Below are positions 8,689-16,418 of a stretch of 35,083 nucleotides of DNA, piece by piece. The stretch is from contig CALGTV010000055.1 in the NCBI GenBank assembly GCA_937902395.1, positions 1 to 35,083 of the forward strand. The letters run 5' to 3'. The position numbers and the translations under genes are program-made. The notes beneath the pieces were generated by a model. It saw only the letters and a program-made list of their open reading frames with translations, did no database searches and was not told where the DNA came from. The stretch's first letter is position 1. Each line of letters begins with the position of its first letter. The DNA is from an uncultured Ruminococcus sp. (GTDB lineage: Bacteria > Bacillota > Clostridia > Oscillospirales > Ruminococcaceae).

Positions 8689-8713
8689 TTTTCACACCTC
8701 CGTTATTTATTTT

Positions 8714-9715
8714 TTATTTCCAGAATTTAGGAACAAAAAGCTCTGTATAAAGGTCTACGGCGTATTCGTCGCTCATGCCTGAAATGTAATCGCAGACAGC
8801 GCGGTCTATATCCGATTCTTCGGCAATATCCCGATACAGACGGGGGAGGAGAGAGGAATTTTCCTTGAAATAGCTGTACAGCTTGCGGATAAGCAGTTCA
8901 GCCTTGCCCTCCTCCTGCTTTGCGGCAGGATTAGTATAAACTGTTCTGAACATAAAGCTTCGTAAATCGTCGTGAGCCTTGCGAATCTTCGGTTCAAAGT
9001 CAATTACATCGCTTCCGTGAGCAATTACAGAAGCAATAAGGGAAGTGATACGCTTTGTTTTTGTATCGCCGAGAATTTCAACGCAGTCCGCAGGCAGTTG
9101 TTCAGCGCGGAGGACATTGGCGCGAATCGAGTCCTCAATATCGTGGTTTATGTATGCGATAGTGTCCGCAAGCCTTACAACACAGCCCTCGCGAGTAGCG
9201 GCAGTCATATTGGTATGACATTCAATACCGTTTCGGACAGCCCATGTGAGATTAAGTCCCTGCCCCTCTTTTTCAAGCCTCTCAACAACTCTCACGCTCT
9301 GGAGATAGTGCTTGAAGCCGTGTGGACATATCTCATTTAGAACAGCTTCTCCGCAGTGACCGAAAGGGGAATGTCCTAAATCGTGACCGAGAGCAATAGC
9401 CTCTGTCAGCGCCTCGTTGAGATTCATACATCGGGAAATAGTTCGTGCAATCTGCGATACTTCAAGGGTATGTGTCAATCTTGTTCGGTAGTGATCACCG
9501 ACAGGAGAGAGAAAAACCTGAGTTTTACGTTTCAGCCGTCGGAATGAGTTGCAGTGGAGAATTCTGTCGCGGTCACGCTGGAAATCGGTGCGGTATGCAC
9601 ATTTTTCTTCGTTGCGTTCACGCTTTGTCATTTCGGAATCGGTACTTGAACAGGCATACTCACTGTGAACCATAGCTTCTGCAAGTTCAATGTTTTCGCG
9701 AATGCTTTTTACCAT
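8714..9715 (-). CDS. dgt: dGTPase-like HD-domain dNTP triphosphohydrolase
   Basis: 333 residues of the short dGTPase-like family. The HD metal site is visible as RLTHTLEVSQIARTI and ALGHDLGHSPFGHCGE, with a later IAYINHDIED that supplies the remaining metal ligand region. The enzyme hydrolyses dNTPs to nucleosides and triphosphate and so limits the dNTP pool, which fits its place directly before dnaG. An AAAGGAG site precedes ATG 9715. The symbol is used by family; whether dGTP is the preferred substrate cannot be read from sequence. Confidence 0.9.
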   Translation of the reverse strand: MVKSIRENIELAEAMVHSEYACSSTDSEMTKRERNEEKCAYRTDFQRDRDRILHCNSFRRLKRKTQVFLSPVGDHYRTRLTHTLEVSQIARTISRCMNLNEALTEAIALGHDLGHSPFGHCGEAVLNEICPHGFKHYLQSVRVVERLEKEGQGLNLTWAVRNGIECHTNMTAATREGCVVRLADTIAYINHDIEDSIRANVLRAEQLPADCVEILGDTKTKRITSLIASVIAHGSDVIDFEPKIRKAHDDLRSFMFRTVYTNPAAKQEEGKAELLIRKLYSYFKENSSLLPRLYRDIAEESDIDRAVCDYISGMSDEYAVDLYTELFVPKFWK

Positions 9716-9764
9716 AATGAACTCCTTTCCGTCAGTCAGAATTCGGCTTATGATTTGTGCCTCT

Positions 9765-9792
9765 ATAATACTTATACTGTCGAAAACGTAAA
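9765..9792 (-). promoter_or_regulatory. Possible promoter of dgt-dnaG-rpoD
   Basis: On the minus strand TTTACG (9787-9792) and TATTAT (9765-9770) are separated by 16 bases. Both boxes are imperfect, so this is a weak candidate. Confidence 0.35.
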
Positions 9793-9817
9793 TATCCTTT
9801 ATTTTTTTGAAGAAAAA

Positions 9818-10456
9818 TTAAAAGTTTGTCATAACTGATGAAAAATCTTCGTATAATTCGCCGAAATCTGTAACTTCTGCTGAATCATTAGTAATCTCCG
9901 TAAGCTCTTTGCGGAGAGCTTCGAGTTTTTCAGACATAACAAGGATTTCAAGGGTTACAGCATCAGCAAAATCAGAGTTTACAATGATAACGTTGAAATT
10001 TGGTAGGATATAATTAATTTTGCCGTATAAATTGTAATCTGTTTTTATTGTAAGGCGGTGACACAGCCGCATATCCATAATATGTGCGGCATCGCAGGCA
10101 ATTGAAGCAGCGTGGGAGTAGGCGCGAAGCAGACCGCCGCCTCCTAAGAGTATACCGCCGAAATAACGTGTAACAACAACGCATACATCGGTAAGTCCTC
10201 GTTTTTGCAGGACTTCCAGAACGGGCACTCCTGCCGTTCCCTGAGGTTCTCCGTCGTCGGAATATCGGGAAATATTGTCCTCGCGGAGAATGTAAGCGTA
10301 GACGTTATGCCGTGCCTTGCGGTGCATTGCCTTTATCTGATTAATAAAAGCGACAGCCTCATCGTTTGTTTTTACGGGAGCGATATATCCGATGAATTCA
10401 GATTTTTTCTCGACGAAGGAGTCGCTGGCAGGCTTGGAAATTGTGAAATAGTTCAT
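9818..10456 (-). CDS. yigZ: YigZ/IMPACT family protein
   Basis: 212 residues, the full length of the YigZ family. The N-terminal UPF0029 domain shows the signature stretches KAMHRKARHNVYAY, YSDDGEPQGTAG and VVTRYFGGILLGGGGLLRAY; the C-terminal part (about 140-212) is the ferredoxin-like DUF1949 domain. Bacterial members resemble eukaryotic IMPACT, a regulator of the Gcn2 kinase, but their bacterial role is not settled. The start has TGAGGA upstream. It lies just after the rpmE terminator and may depend on readthrough, since no clear own promoter is seen. Confidence 0.92.
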   Translation of the reverse strand: MNYFTISKPASDSFVEKKSEFIGYIAPVKTNDEAVAFINQIKAMHRKARHNVYAYILREDNISRYSDDGEPQGTAGVPVLEVLQKRGLTDVCVVVTRYFGGILLGGGGLLRAYSHAASIACDAAHIMDMRLCHRLTIKTDYNLYGKINYILPNFNVIIVNSDFADAVTLEILVMSEKLEALRKELTEITNDSAEVTDFGELYEDFSSVMTNF

Positions 10457-10478
10457 AAAAAATCCTCAGAGTAGTACA

Positions 10479-10507
10479 AATAAGCCGCTCTGAATGAGCG
10501 GCTTATT
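10479..10507 (-). terminator. Terminator of rpmE
   Basis: AATAAGCCGCTC and GAGCGGCTTATT form a perfect 12-bp stem with a 5-nt loop, followed by T-rich sequence on the minus strand. It lies 7 bases after the rpmE stop. Confidence 0.9.
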
Positions 10508-10514
10508 AACGATT

Positions 10515-10718
10515 TTACTTATCGAGATTGAAACGCTTCTTGAATCTGTCAACACGTCCGCCTGTATCAACAAGCTTCTGCTTGCCAGTATAGAAAGGAT
10601 GGCACTTTGAGCAGATTTCAACCTTGATGTTCTCCTTTGTAGACATTGTCTCAATTACGTTACCGCAGTGGCAAGTAATTGTTGTCTTTACAAAGTTAGG
10701 ATGGATTCCCTCTTTCAC
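10515..10718 (-). CDS. rpmE: Ribosomal protein bL31
   Basis: 67-residue bL31 of the zinc-binding C+ type: CHCGN and CSKCHPF give the four cysteines/histidine expected for the zinc site, and the C-terminus ends GGRVDRFKKRF. It joins the large ribosomal subunit at the central protuberance. A GTG at 10727 is in frame, but GAGGTG overlaps it and is correctly placed for a second GTG at 10718, which gives the family-typical start MKEGIHPNF; that start is used here. The gene is monocistronic: own promoter, leader and terminator. Confidence 0.96.
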   Translation of the reverse strand: MKEGIHPNFVKTTITCHCGNVIETMSTKENIKVEICSKCHPFYTGKQKLVDTGGRVDRFKKRFNLDK

Positions 10719-10827
10719 GATTTTCACCTCATTTTATTAAATTTTCTGTAAATCGTGCAGCCCATCATCAATATCAACCGTTTTCACGGCAGATATGCCC
10801 TTAGACAGTAGTGCAAGCATACATTAG
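10719..10827 (-). ncRNA. rpmE 5' leader, candidate ribosomal-protein autoregulatory RNA
   Basis: About 109 nt separate the predicted transcription start from the rpmE GTG. The leader contains GGCA/TGCC and then CCGT-GAAA-ACGG, a stem with a GNRA-type tetraloop, directly followed by more G-rich sequence. Leaders of L31 genes are known autoregulatory RNAs in several bacterial groups; assignment to the Firmicutes L31 type is an inference. Confidence 0.45.
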
Positions 10828-10833
10828 ATTTTC

Positions 10834-10862
10834 ATTATATCATAGCTTGGCTTATTTGTCAA
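10834..10862 (-). promoter_or_regulatory. Consensus sigma-A promoter of rpmE
   Basis: On the minus strand TTGACA (10857-10862) and TATAAT (10834-10839) are both perfect and 17 bases apart, the strongest promoter match on this strand and fitting for a ribosomal protein gene. Confidence 0.92.
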
Positions 10863-10898
10863 TAGTTATTGGATATATTTTTATGTTTTAACTTTAAG

Positions 10899-11246
10899 TC
10901 AAAGATATTCTTTTACAAATTTATCCTGTATATATTCAGCTGCGGCTTTTATGCTTGAAAATTCTTTGTATTTAGGGTATCCCTCAGAATTGTTTGCGGA
11001 ATAAGTAAGGTGATAAATTCGCCATATATCGCCATTCAGTACATATAAAACATCATCATTGGATTCGCATTTTGCTATAGCGCAGACTGAATTCTGAAAC
11101 AGCGGATTGTCAGCGCCAAGCTCTTTTTTTAATTCTGTTATATAATAATCTGTTTCGGGAATTAAACTCCAGTTGAAATCTCCGTTATATTTCTCCTCAA
11201 ACCCGATTATTATTTCTTCCATAGTCATATCACTACTTATTTTCAT
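10899..11246 (-). CDS. Hypothetical small protein (115 aa)
   Basis: I do not recognise this 115-residue protein. It is soluble, acidic to neutral, and rich in aromatic residues (DIWRIYHLTYS, GFEEKYNGDFNW), without signal peptide or membrane segment. The start has CAGGAG upstream and it follows the next gene by only 12 bases, so the two form a pair. Small acidic proteins of this style are often immunity proteins of polymorphic toxins, but no toxin gene is nearby and this remains a guess. It is AT-richer than the adjacent pgm and rpmE genes. Confidence 0.7.
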   Translation of the reverse strand: MKISSDMTMEEIIIGFEEKYNGDFNWSLIPETDYYITELKKELGADNPLFQNSVCAIAKCESNDDVLYVLNGDIWRIYHLTYSANNSEGYPKYKEFSSIKAAAEYIQDKFVKEYL

Positions 11247-11258
11247 GTTTTTCTCCTG

Positions 11259-11726
11259 TTAATCCTCGTCATCTATCTGCATTATCAATGCATTTAATTC
11301 CTCTGTACTGCAATCCGGCTTGACTTTCTTCTGAAACAGGAATCTCCACCATAAGTCACCTATAAAGAAATTTTTATAGTTTTCAAGCATTTTCACTTTT
11401 CCGTTGTACAAATCCCACTGGAAGTCCAGCCATGCAGGGTTACTGCCGCTAATATGGGGAACATCGGGATTTATAGACAATTCGCTTACTTTACGACCTG
11501 TGAAATTTTCAACCGCTTTTAGTAATTCTTCAAAAGAATCGTACACAAAAGTTGTTCTGAAATCTCCCTCAGAATTTGAATTTATATTGTCAGTAAAATC
11601 AAGAAAAATTTTGTTATTTCTTGTTAATTTCAGCATACAACATATTCCGTTATATTTTTCCTCGCAATATATAAGAACAGGTAATTTGCCGATTTCAAGG
11701 TGTTTGTGTAACTCTTGTATTTCCAA
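11259..11726 (-). CDS. Hypothetical small protein (155 aa)
   Basis: Unrecognised 155-residue soluble protein, aromatic-rich in its C-terminal half (LDFQWDLYNGKVKML, FFIGDLWWRFLFQ) and ending in an acidic tail. It shares the short motif EEKYNG with its downstream partner, possibly by chance. An in-frame GTG at 11735 abuts AGGAGG; the TTG at 11726 is at the right distance from that site and is preferred. It follows the pgm terminator, so its promoter is unclear. An orphan immunity-type role is possible but unsupported. Confidence 0.65.
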   Translation of the reverse strand: MEIQELHKHLEIGKLPVLIYCEEKYNGICCMLKLTRNNKIFLDFTDNINSNSEGDFRTTFVYDSFEELLKAVENFTGRKVSELSINPDVPHISGSNPAWLDFQWDLYNGKVKMLENYKNFFIGDLWWRFLFQKKVKPDCSTEELNALIMQIDDED

Positions 11727-11746
11727 TTTGTTCACCCTCCTAAAAC

Positions 11747-11772
11747 ATAAGGCGAACCGAAGTCCGCCTTAT
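11747..11772 (-). terminator. Terminator of pgm
   Basis: ATAAGGCG and CGCCTTAT form the stem, extended by an internal pair after a mismatch, with TTTT after it on the minus strand. It lies 10 bases past the pgm stop and overlaps the region just upstream of the 155-aa gene. Confidence 0.75.
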
Positions 11773-11782
11773 AGATTATATT

Positions 11783-13495
11783 TTACTGAAAATTCTTTGA
11801 GAATTCGTCGTGAAGCTTCTTTTCAAGCACCTCAGCCTCAGCTCTTGTAGGCTGTTTAGCTGTGAGGTATGTCTTGATTTTAGGCTCTGTACCAGAGGGA
11901 CGTACAATTACCTTGGAACCGCCCTCAAGGAAGAATGCAAGAACATTTGACTTAGGCAGAGTAAGCTCAGTTACTGCTCCGCTTGAGATGTCCTTAGATG
12001 TGCTTGCCTTGTAGTCGTCAAACTTGACAACGGGAACACCTGCAATAGCTGTAGGAGGATTATTTCTCAGAGTTGTCATAATCTCATCCATTTTGTTCAT
12101 ACCGCTTTCACCCTCAAATGTGAAGCTGTAAAGTGTCTGGTAAAACATACCGTACTTCTTATACATATTTTCTCTTGCTTCAAGGAGAGAAATTCCCTGT
12201 GTGCGATAGTATGCAGCCATTTCGCAGATGAGCATTGAAGCATTTACAGCGTCCTTGTCGCGTACATATGCGCCTGAAAGGTAGCCGTAGCTCTCTTCAA
12301 ATCCGAAGATATAGCGGTTTTCCTCGCCCTTTTCTTCAAGGAAGCCAATCTGCTCGCCGATAAACTTGAAGCCTGTGAGAACGTCAATAATCTCAACGCC
12401 GTATTCCTTACCGATAGAATTAACTATATCAGTTGTAACAATAGTCTTTACAGCAATTGGATTTTCGGGCATAATGCCTGTCTTGATGCTCTGGTCAGCG
12501 ATATATTCAAGAAGCATTGCGCCAACTTCATTTCCGCTGAAAAGAGCGTAGCCGTCACCGTCTGGAACAGCAATACCGACTCTGTCGCAGTCTGGGTCAG
12601 TAGCAAGAAGCAGGTCAGGTTTTACTTCGTTGCAGTAACGGAGACCAACTTCAAGTGCCTCACGGATTTCAGGGTTCGGATAAGGACAGGTTGTGAAGTT
12701 TCCGTCGGGATTCTCCTGTTCCTTAACTATAGTAACATCTGTGATGCCGATACGCTTTAAAATCTCACGAACAGGCTTGTTACCTGTACCATTGAGGGGA
12801 GTATAAACAACTTTAAGACCGCTTGATGCACAAAGGTCAGGATTTATAGCCTCAGCAAGAACCTTTTCGTAGTATGCCTCAATAACATCGTTTCCGATAT
12901 ACTGGATATTGCCCTTAGCAACTTCCTCGTCGAAATCAGCGGATTTTACATCGTTGAAGATATCGAGAGAATTAATCTTTTCAAGGATAATTTCAGCGCC
13001 GCGGAGAGTAATCTGGCAACCGTCATCGCCGTATACCTTATAGCCATTGTACTTAGCAGGGTTATGGCTTGCAGTAACCATAATACCACCCTGACAGTTC
13101 AGCGCACGAACAGCGAAAGAAAGGCAGGGAGTAGGCATAAGCTCAGTATAGATATGTACCTTGATGCCATTAGCAGCAAGAACCTCAGCAGCAGCCTTTG
13201 AGAATACATCACTCTTTATACGGCTGTCGTAGGAAACAGCAACAGCGGGATTCTCGTACTCCTGATTGAGATAATCGGCAAAGCCCTGTGTAGCTCGTCT
13301 TACTGTATAGATGTTCATACGGTTTGTACCTGCGCCGATAACGCCGCGAAGTCCGCCTGTACCAAATTCAAGGTCTCTATAGAATCTGTCATTTATAGCC
13401 TCGTTGTCATTTTTTATGCTTTCAAGCTCTGTTACAAGGTCAGGGTCAGCCTTAGCGTTTTCGCACCAGAGTGAATAAAGTTCCATTTCGTTCAT
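11783..13495 (-). CDS. pgm: Phosphoglucomutase/phosphomannomutase (alpha-D-phosphohexomutase)
   Basis: 570 residues, the size of the Gram-positive PgcA-type phosphoglucomutases. The phosphoserine loop is TASHNP (Ser143), the magnesium loop is DPDCDRVG, the sugar-specificity loop is GFEESYGYL and the phosphate-binding loop is RPSGTEPKIKTY. It interconverts glucose 1-phosphate and glucose 6-phosphate (mannose phosphates may also be used), linking glycolysis to glycan and wall precursor synthesis; this would also process hexose 1-phosphates from phosphorolysis such as that of the GH130 enzyme further along. GGAGG precedes the start; it has its own promoter and terminator. Confidence 0.95.
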   Translation of the reverse strand: MNEMELYSLWCENAKADPDLVTELESIKNDNEAINDRFYRDLEFGTGGLRGVIGAGTNRMNIYTVRRATQGFADYLNQEYENPAVAVSYDSRIKSDVFSKAAAEVLAANGIKVHIYTELMPTPCLSFAVRALNCQGGIMVTASHNPAKYNGYKVYGDDGCQITLRGAEIILEKINSLDIFNDVKSADFDEEVAKGNIQYIGNDVIEAYYEKVLAEAINPDLCASSGLKVVYTPLNGTGNKPVREILKRIGITDVTIVKEQENPDGNFTTCPYPNPEIREALEVGLRYCNEVKPDLLLATDPDCDRVGIAVPDGDGYALFSGNEVGAMLLEYIADQSIKTGIMPENPIAVKTIVTTDIVNSIGKEYGVEIIDVLTGFKFIGEQIGFLEEKGEENRYIFGFEESYGYLSGAYVRDKDAVNASMLICEMAAYYRTQGISLLEARENMYKKYGMFYQTLYSFTFEGESGMNKMDEIMTTLRNNPPTAIAGVPVVKFDDYKASTSKDISSGAVTELTLPKSNVLAFFLEGGSKVIVRPSGTEPKIKTYLTAKQPTRAEAEVLEKKLHDEFSKNFQ

Positions 13496-13595
13496 TATAA
13501 AATACCTCCAGAAAGATATATTGCATTTGTATAAAGGTGGTTCCCACTTCTTGAACCAATAAACAACTATCCCTAAGACACAAATACACTCTATT

Positions 13596-13624
13596 ATTAT
13601 ACCATATTTTTTCAGATTTGAAAA
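13596..13624 (-). promoter_or_regulatory. Sigma-A promoter of pgm
   Basis: On the minus strand TTTTCA (13619-13624) and TATAAT (13596-13601) are 17 bases apart, with an extended TG before the -10. The leader of about 90 nt contains a GGTTC/GAACC hairpin (13540-13558). Confidence 0.7.
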
Positions 13625-13674
13625 TATCTTTATATATATGTTTTTGATATTGAGCCAATAAAATAAATGTATAA

Positions 13675-13697
13675 AGGCGGTGTATATTACACCGCCT
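13675..13697 (-). terminator. Terminator of ctpA
   Basis: AGGCGGTGTA and TACACCGCCT form a perfect 10-bp stem with a 3-nt loop 6 bases after the ctpA stop; the following minus-strand tail is T-rich but interrupted. Confidence 0.8.
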
Positions 13698-13702
13698 GTC
13701 AG

Positions 13703-14872
13703 CTATTCAATCATCATCTGTTGTATTACTTCAACAGCTTTATTGTACTGCATGTCGATTCCGTCGTCACTATTTTCAACGGGATAGTCAGGAGTAATGC
13801 CGATTCCGTCGTAACATTCGGAATAAACTGTTTTATATTCCGCAACCGTAAGGATAAGTGCACCGCCGTCATCCAGCTCTGTAATATCCTGCATAACTCC
13901 TTTACCATAGGTTTGTTCTCCTACAATTACTGCCTTTCCGAAATCACGGAGAGATGCGGAAAAAAGTTCTGCTGCACTTGCTGTCTGTCTGTCAACTATT
14001 ACAGCCATAGGTAGATTAAGTTCTGAGGAATCTGAGTAAATTAATGTTTCCGTGTGACCGTCCTTATATTCTGATGTTGCAATGATTCCCTCTGGAAGCA
14101 GTGGATCAAGACATTCCTCAAGCGCTGAAACAAGTCCGCCGCCATTTCCTCTTAAATCAAATATTATTGCTCTTGCACCGTTTACTGTAAGTCTTTCAAG
14201 GGCTTCGATAAACTGCTCAGGAGTATTTTCCTTAAAATTATTTATCTTGATATAGCCGATGAGATTTCCAAGCATTTCGGCTTCAACGGTTTCAACAACA
14301 ATTGAGCGTCGGGTAAAGGTGTACTCTGTATCCTTGCCGTCCCGTCGTACAATAAGAGTTACTGTAGAACCCTCTGTGCCTTTCATTGCATCAGCGGCTT
14401 CAGAGAATCCTACCTCTTTTACGTCAATGCCGTCAATAGTTGTGATAAGGTCGTTTTTGAGAAGTCCCGAATCAGCGGCAGGGGAGCTGCTGATTATCTC
14501 AGAAATGCGGATATATCCGCTTTCATCTTCAGTAATTGTCAGACCAAGACCAACAAGAGTACCTGAATTCTCGTTAAGCTCTGTCAGGTATTCTTCCTCT
14601 GTGAGATATCTGGAGTACTTATCATCAATTCCTTGTACATAGCCTTTAAGAATACCGTCTTCCAGCGTTTGCTCATTTATATCGCCCAAATATGATTCGC
14701 GCACAATGGTGTCAAGGGATTGCAGGGCTTCGTATTTTTTACCCTTTTCATTTACGTCCATAACCTTTGTATTAAAGCTCTGGAGGGAGAAAAAAGATGT
14801 CAGGATAAATGTTACCGCAATTGATACAGCTATGAGACTGAGCGCAAGTCCGAGACTTATTTTTTTGTTCAT
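13703..14872 (-). CDS. S41 family C-terminal processing protease (CtpA-like)
   Basis: 389 residues. An N-terminal signal anchor (about 5-30) places it outside the membrane; a PDZ domain (about 100-180, with GLGLTI and SSPAADSGLLKNDLI) precedes the S41 protease domain. Catalytic Ser299 (TASAAELF) and Lys324 (TYGKGVMQ) are present, as is the DLRGNGGGL substrate-binding strand. An in-frame ATG lies 6 bases earlier, but AAGGAG is better spaced for ATG 14872. It follows the ftsEX-M23 genes; in Firmicutes such proteases are often encoded next to PcsB/EnvC-like hydrolases and may process them, which is inferred here. Confidence 0.93.
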   Translation of the reverse strand: MNKKISLGLALSLIAVSIAVTFILTSFFSLQSFNTKVMDVNEKGKKYEALQSLDTIVRESYLGDINEQTLEDGILKGYVQGIDDKYSRYLTEEEYLTELNENSGTLVGLGLTITEDESGYIRISEIISSSPAADSGLLKNDLITTIDGIDVKEVGFSEAADAMKGTEGSTVTLIVRRDGKDTEYTFTRRSIVVETVEAEMLGNLIGYIKINNFKENTPEQFIEALERLTVNGARAIIFDLRGNGGGLVSALEECLDPLLPEGIIATSEYKDGHTETLIYSDSSELNLPMAVIVDRQTASAAELFSASLRDFGKAVIVGEQTYGKGVMQDITELDDGGALILTVAEYKTVYSECYDGIGITPDYPVENSDDGIDMQYNKAVEVIQQMMIE

Positions 14873-14903
14873 ACACATTCTCCTTGATAATTATAAGCAA
14901 GCA

Positions 14904-14935
14904 AACACCGCACAGAAAACTCCTTGTGCGGTGTT
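14904..14935 (-). terminator. Hairpin between the M23 gene and ctpA (terminator or attenuator)
   Basis: AACACCGCACA and TGTGCGGTGTT form an 11-bp perfect stem with a 10-nt loop just past the M23 stop codon. The T-tract on the minus strand is weak, so partial readthrough into ctpA is plausible. Confidence 0.65.
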
Positions 14936-14944
14936 GTTTTGATT

Positions 14945-16339
14945 TTATGGACCTACATAATTAAGTGGATTCTGAGCAACGCCGTTTACACGTATCTCAA
15001 AATGCAGATGTGCTCCTGTGGAATGACCTGTACAGCCGATAGAACCTATTGTTTGTCCCTGACTTACGTATTCACCTACAGAAACATATGCAGATGTCAT
15101 ATGAGCGTATATTGTTGAATATGTACCGTCATGAGAGATGAGGACATAATTTCCATATCCGCCTCCGCATCCGCAGCTGTAATTTTTAGCAAAGTTATGA
15201 GTACAGCTATTAACAACGGCAATAACTGTTCCAGACTGAGATGCTACACAAGCACCGCCCATAATTCCGCCATCACCAACGTCAACACCATTGTGATTTG
15301 TACCCCAACGTGGACCAAAATAGCTTGTAATGTAGCTGAATCCCGGTGCAGGCCATGCAAATCCGCTCTGTGAGGGGGTTACAGGAATATATGTTGGCTG
15401 TGAAGGTGCAGATACACTTCCGCCGCCGTTGTTATTGTTCTGTTGCTGCTGTTGTTGTAGAAGCTGCTCCTGTTTACGTTTCTGTTCTTCTTCCCAGCGT
15501 CGCTGAGCTTCTTCCTCTTGGCGTTTTATTTCAGCATACCAAGCGTCTTCCTCAGCTTTTAGCTGAGCCTGTTCAGCTTCAACTTCTGCCTTATCACGTT
15601 CAAGTTCAGACTGTTCACGTGCAATACGGTCAATTTCGTACTGGGTATACTGCATTTTTTCATTGAGAACAGCTATTTCAGCGGCCTTTTCTTCCTTGCG
15701 CTTATTCTGCTCTTCAAGTTTCATTGAAAGATTAAGCTTTTCTCTTTCCAGGTCTTTTTTAGACTGTTCAAGGCTTTCTATTTTTGTAACAATTTCGTCA
15801 ATGAGCTTGTCATCGTATTCAGCAATACGGTTAATCATATGAACTCTTGACATCATATCATAAAAGCTTGATGAACCAAGTACTATTGAAGCGGATGTAT
15901 CGTTGCCGTTTATGTACATTGTACATAGACGCTGTTTGAAAAGTTCAATATTCTCGTCAATTGCAGCCTGTTGATTAATGATATCATTGTCAAGATTTGT
16001 AATATTTGTTTCAGTTGTGCTTATGTCAGTTTTAATAGCATCAAGTTCTGCGTTGAGTAGATTAATGTTTTCCTGAATTATGTCAATCTGTTCTTCGAGA
16101 TAAGCAGCCTGCTGTTTTTCGTAATTTTTATCGCCTTCAAGGTCGGATATCTGAGATTCAAGAGCTGCAATTTTTTCAGCATTAGCTTTTCTTTGCTCCT
16201 GAATTTCAGCAATTGTTCTTGCAGCTCTGACAGTATCGGCATCATTTGTCAATGTCGGATAAGCTACAACAATTCCCAGTGATAAGGCTGTACATGTCAG
16301 AAAGAAAAGAACCTTGCGGACATATTTTAACTTGTACAT
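14945..16339 (-). CDS. PcsB/EnvC-like M23 peptidase with coiled coil (copy 1)
   Basis: 464 residues. A signal peptide (about 1-35) precedes a long coiled coil (about 38-270, many Glu/Gln/Lys heptads), a Gln/Asn-rich low-complexity linker and a C-terminal LytM/M23 domain. Zinc and catalytic residues are visible: HNGVD (His349, Asp353) and HLHFEI (His444, His446). The LytM domain carries an unusual Cys-containing insert (SCTHNF...SCGCGGGYGNY). Such proteins are peptidoglycan endopeptidases or amidase activators controlled by FtsEX at the division site. The neighbouring ftsE-ftsX genes support this. It is a tandem paralogue of the next gene. Confidence 0.92.
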   Translation of the reverse strand: MYKLKYVRKVLFFLTCTALSLGIVVAYPTLTNDADTVRAARTIAEIQEQRKANAEKIAALESQISDLEGDKNYEKQQAAYLEEQIDIIQENINLLNAELDAIKTDISTTETNITNLDNDIINQQAAIDENIELFKQRLCTMYINGNDTSASIVLGSSSFYDMMSRVHMINRIAEYDDKLIDEIVTKIESLEQSKKDLEREKLNLSMKLEEQNKRKEEKAAEIAVLNEKMQYTQYEIDRIAREQSELERDKAEVEAEQAQLKAEEDAWYAEIKRQEEEAQRRWEEEQKRKQEQLLQQQQQQNNNNGGGSVSAPSQPTYIPVTPSQSGFAWPAPGFSYITSYFGPRWGTNHNGVDVGDGGIMGGACVASQSGTVIAVVNSCTHNFAKNYSCGCGGGYGNYVLISHDGTYSTIYAHMTSAYVSVGEYVSQGQTIGSIGCTGHSTGAHLHFEIRVNGVAQNPLNYVGP

Positions 16340-16371
16340 TGTTAAGATGCTCCTTTCATAGCATATGTACT

Positions 16372-16399
16372 GTTCTCCTAAACCATTGCTGATGAGAAC
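16372..16399 (-). other. Hairpin between the two M23 genes
   Basis: GTTCTC and GAGAAC (6-bp stem, 16-nt loop) lie in the 79-nt gap between the paralogues. There is no T-tract; a role in mRNA processing or stability is possible. Confidence 0.35.
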
Positions 16400-16418
16400 G
16401 AATCTAAATTGCCTTAAA

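Noticed and set aside
14890..14895. TATAAT as -10 box of ctpA
   Set aside because: Transcription would start at the ribosome binding site itself and the -35 region is poor; ctpA is more likely read through from the M23 genes.
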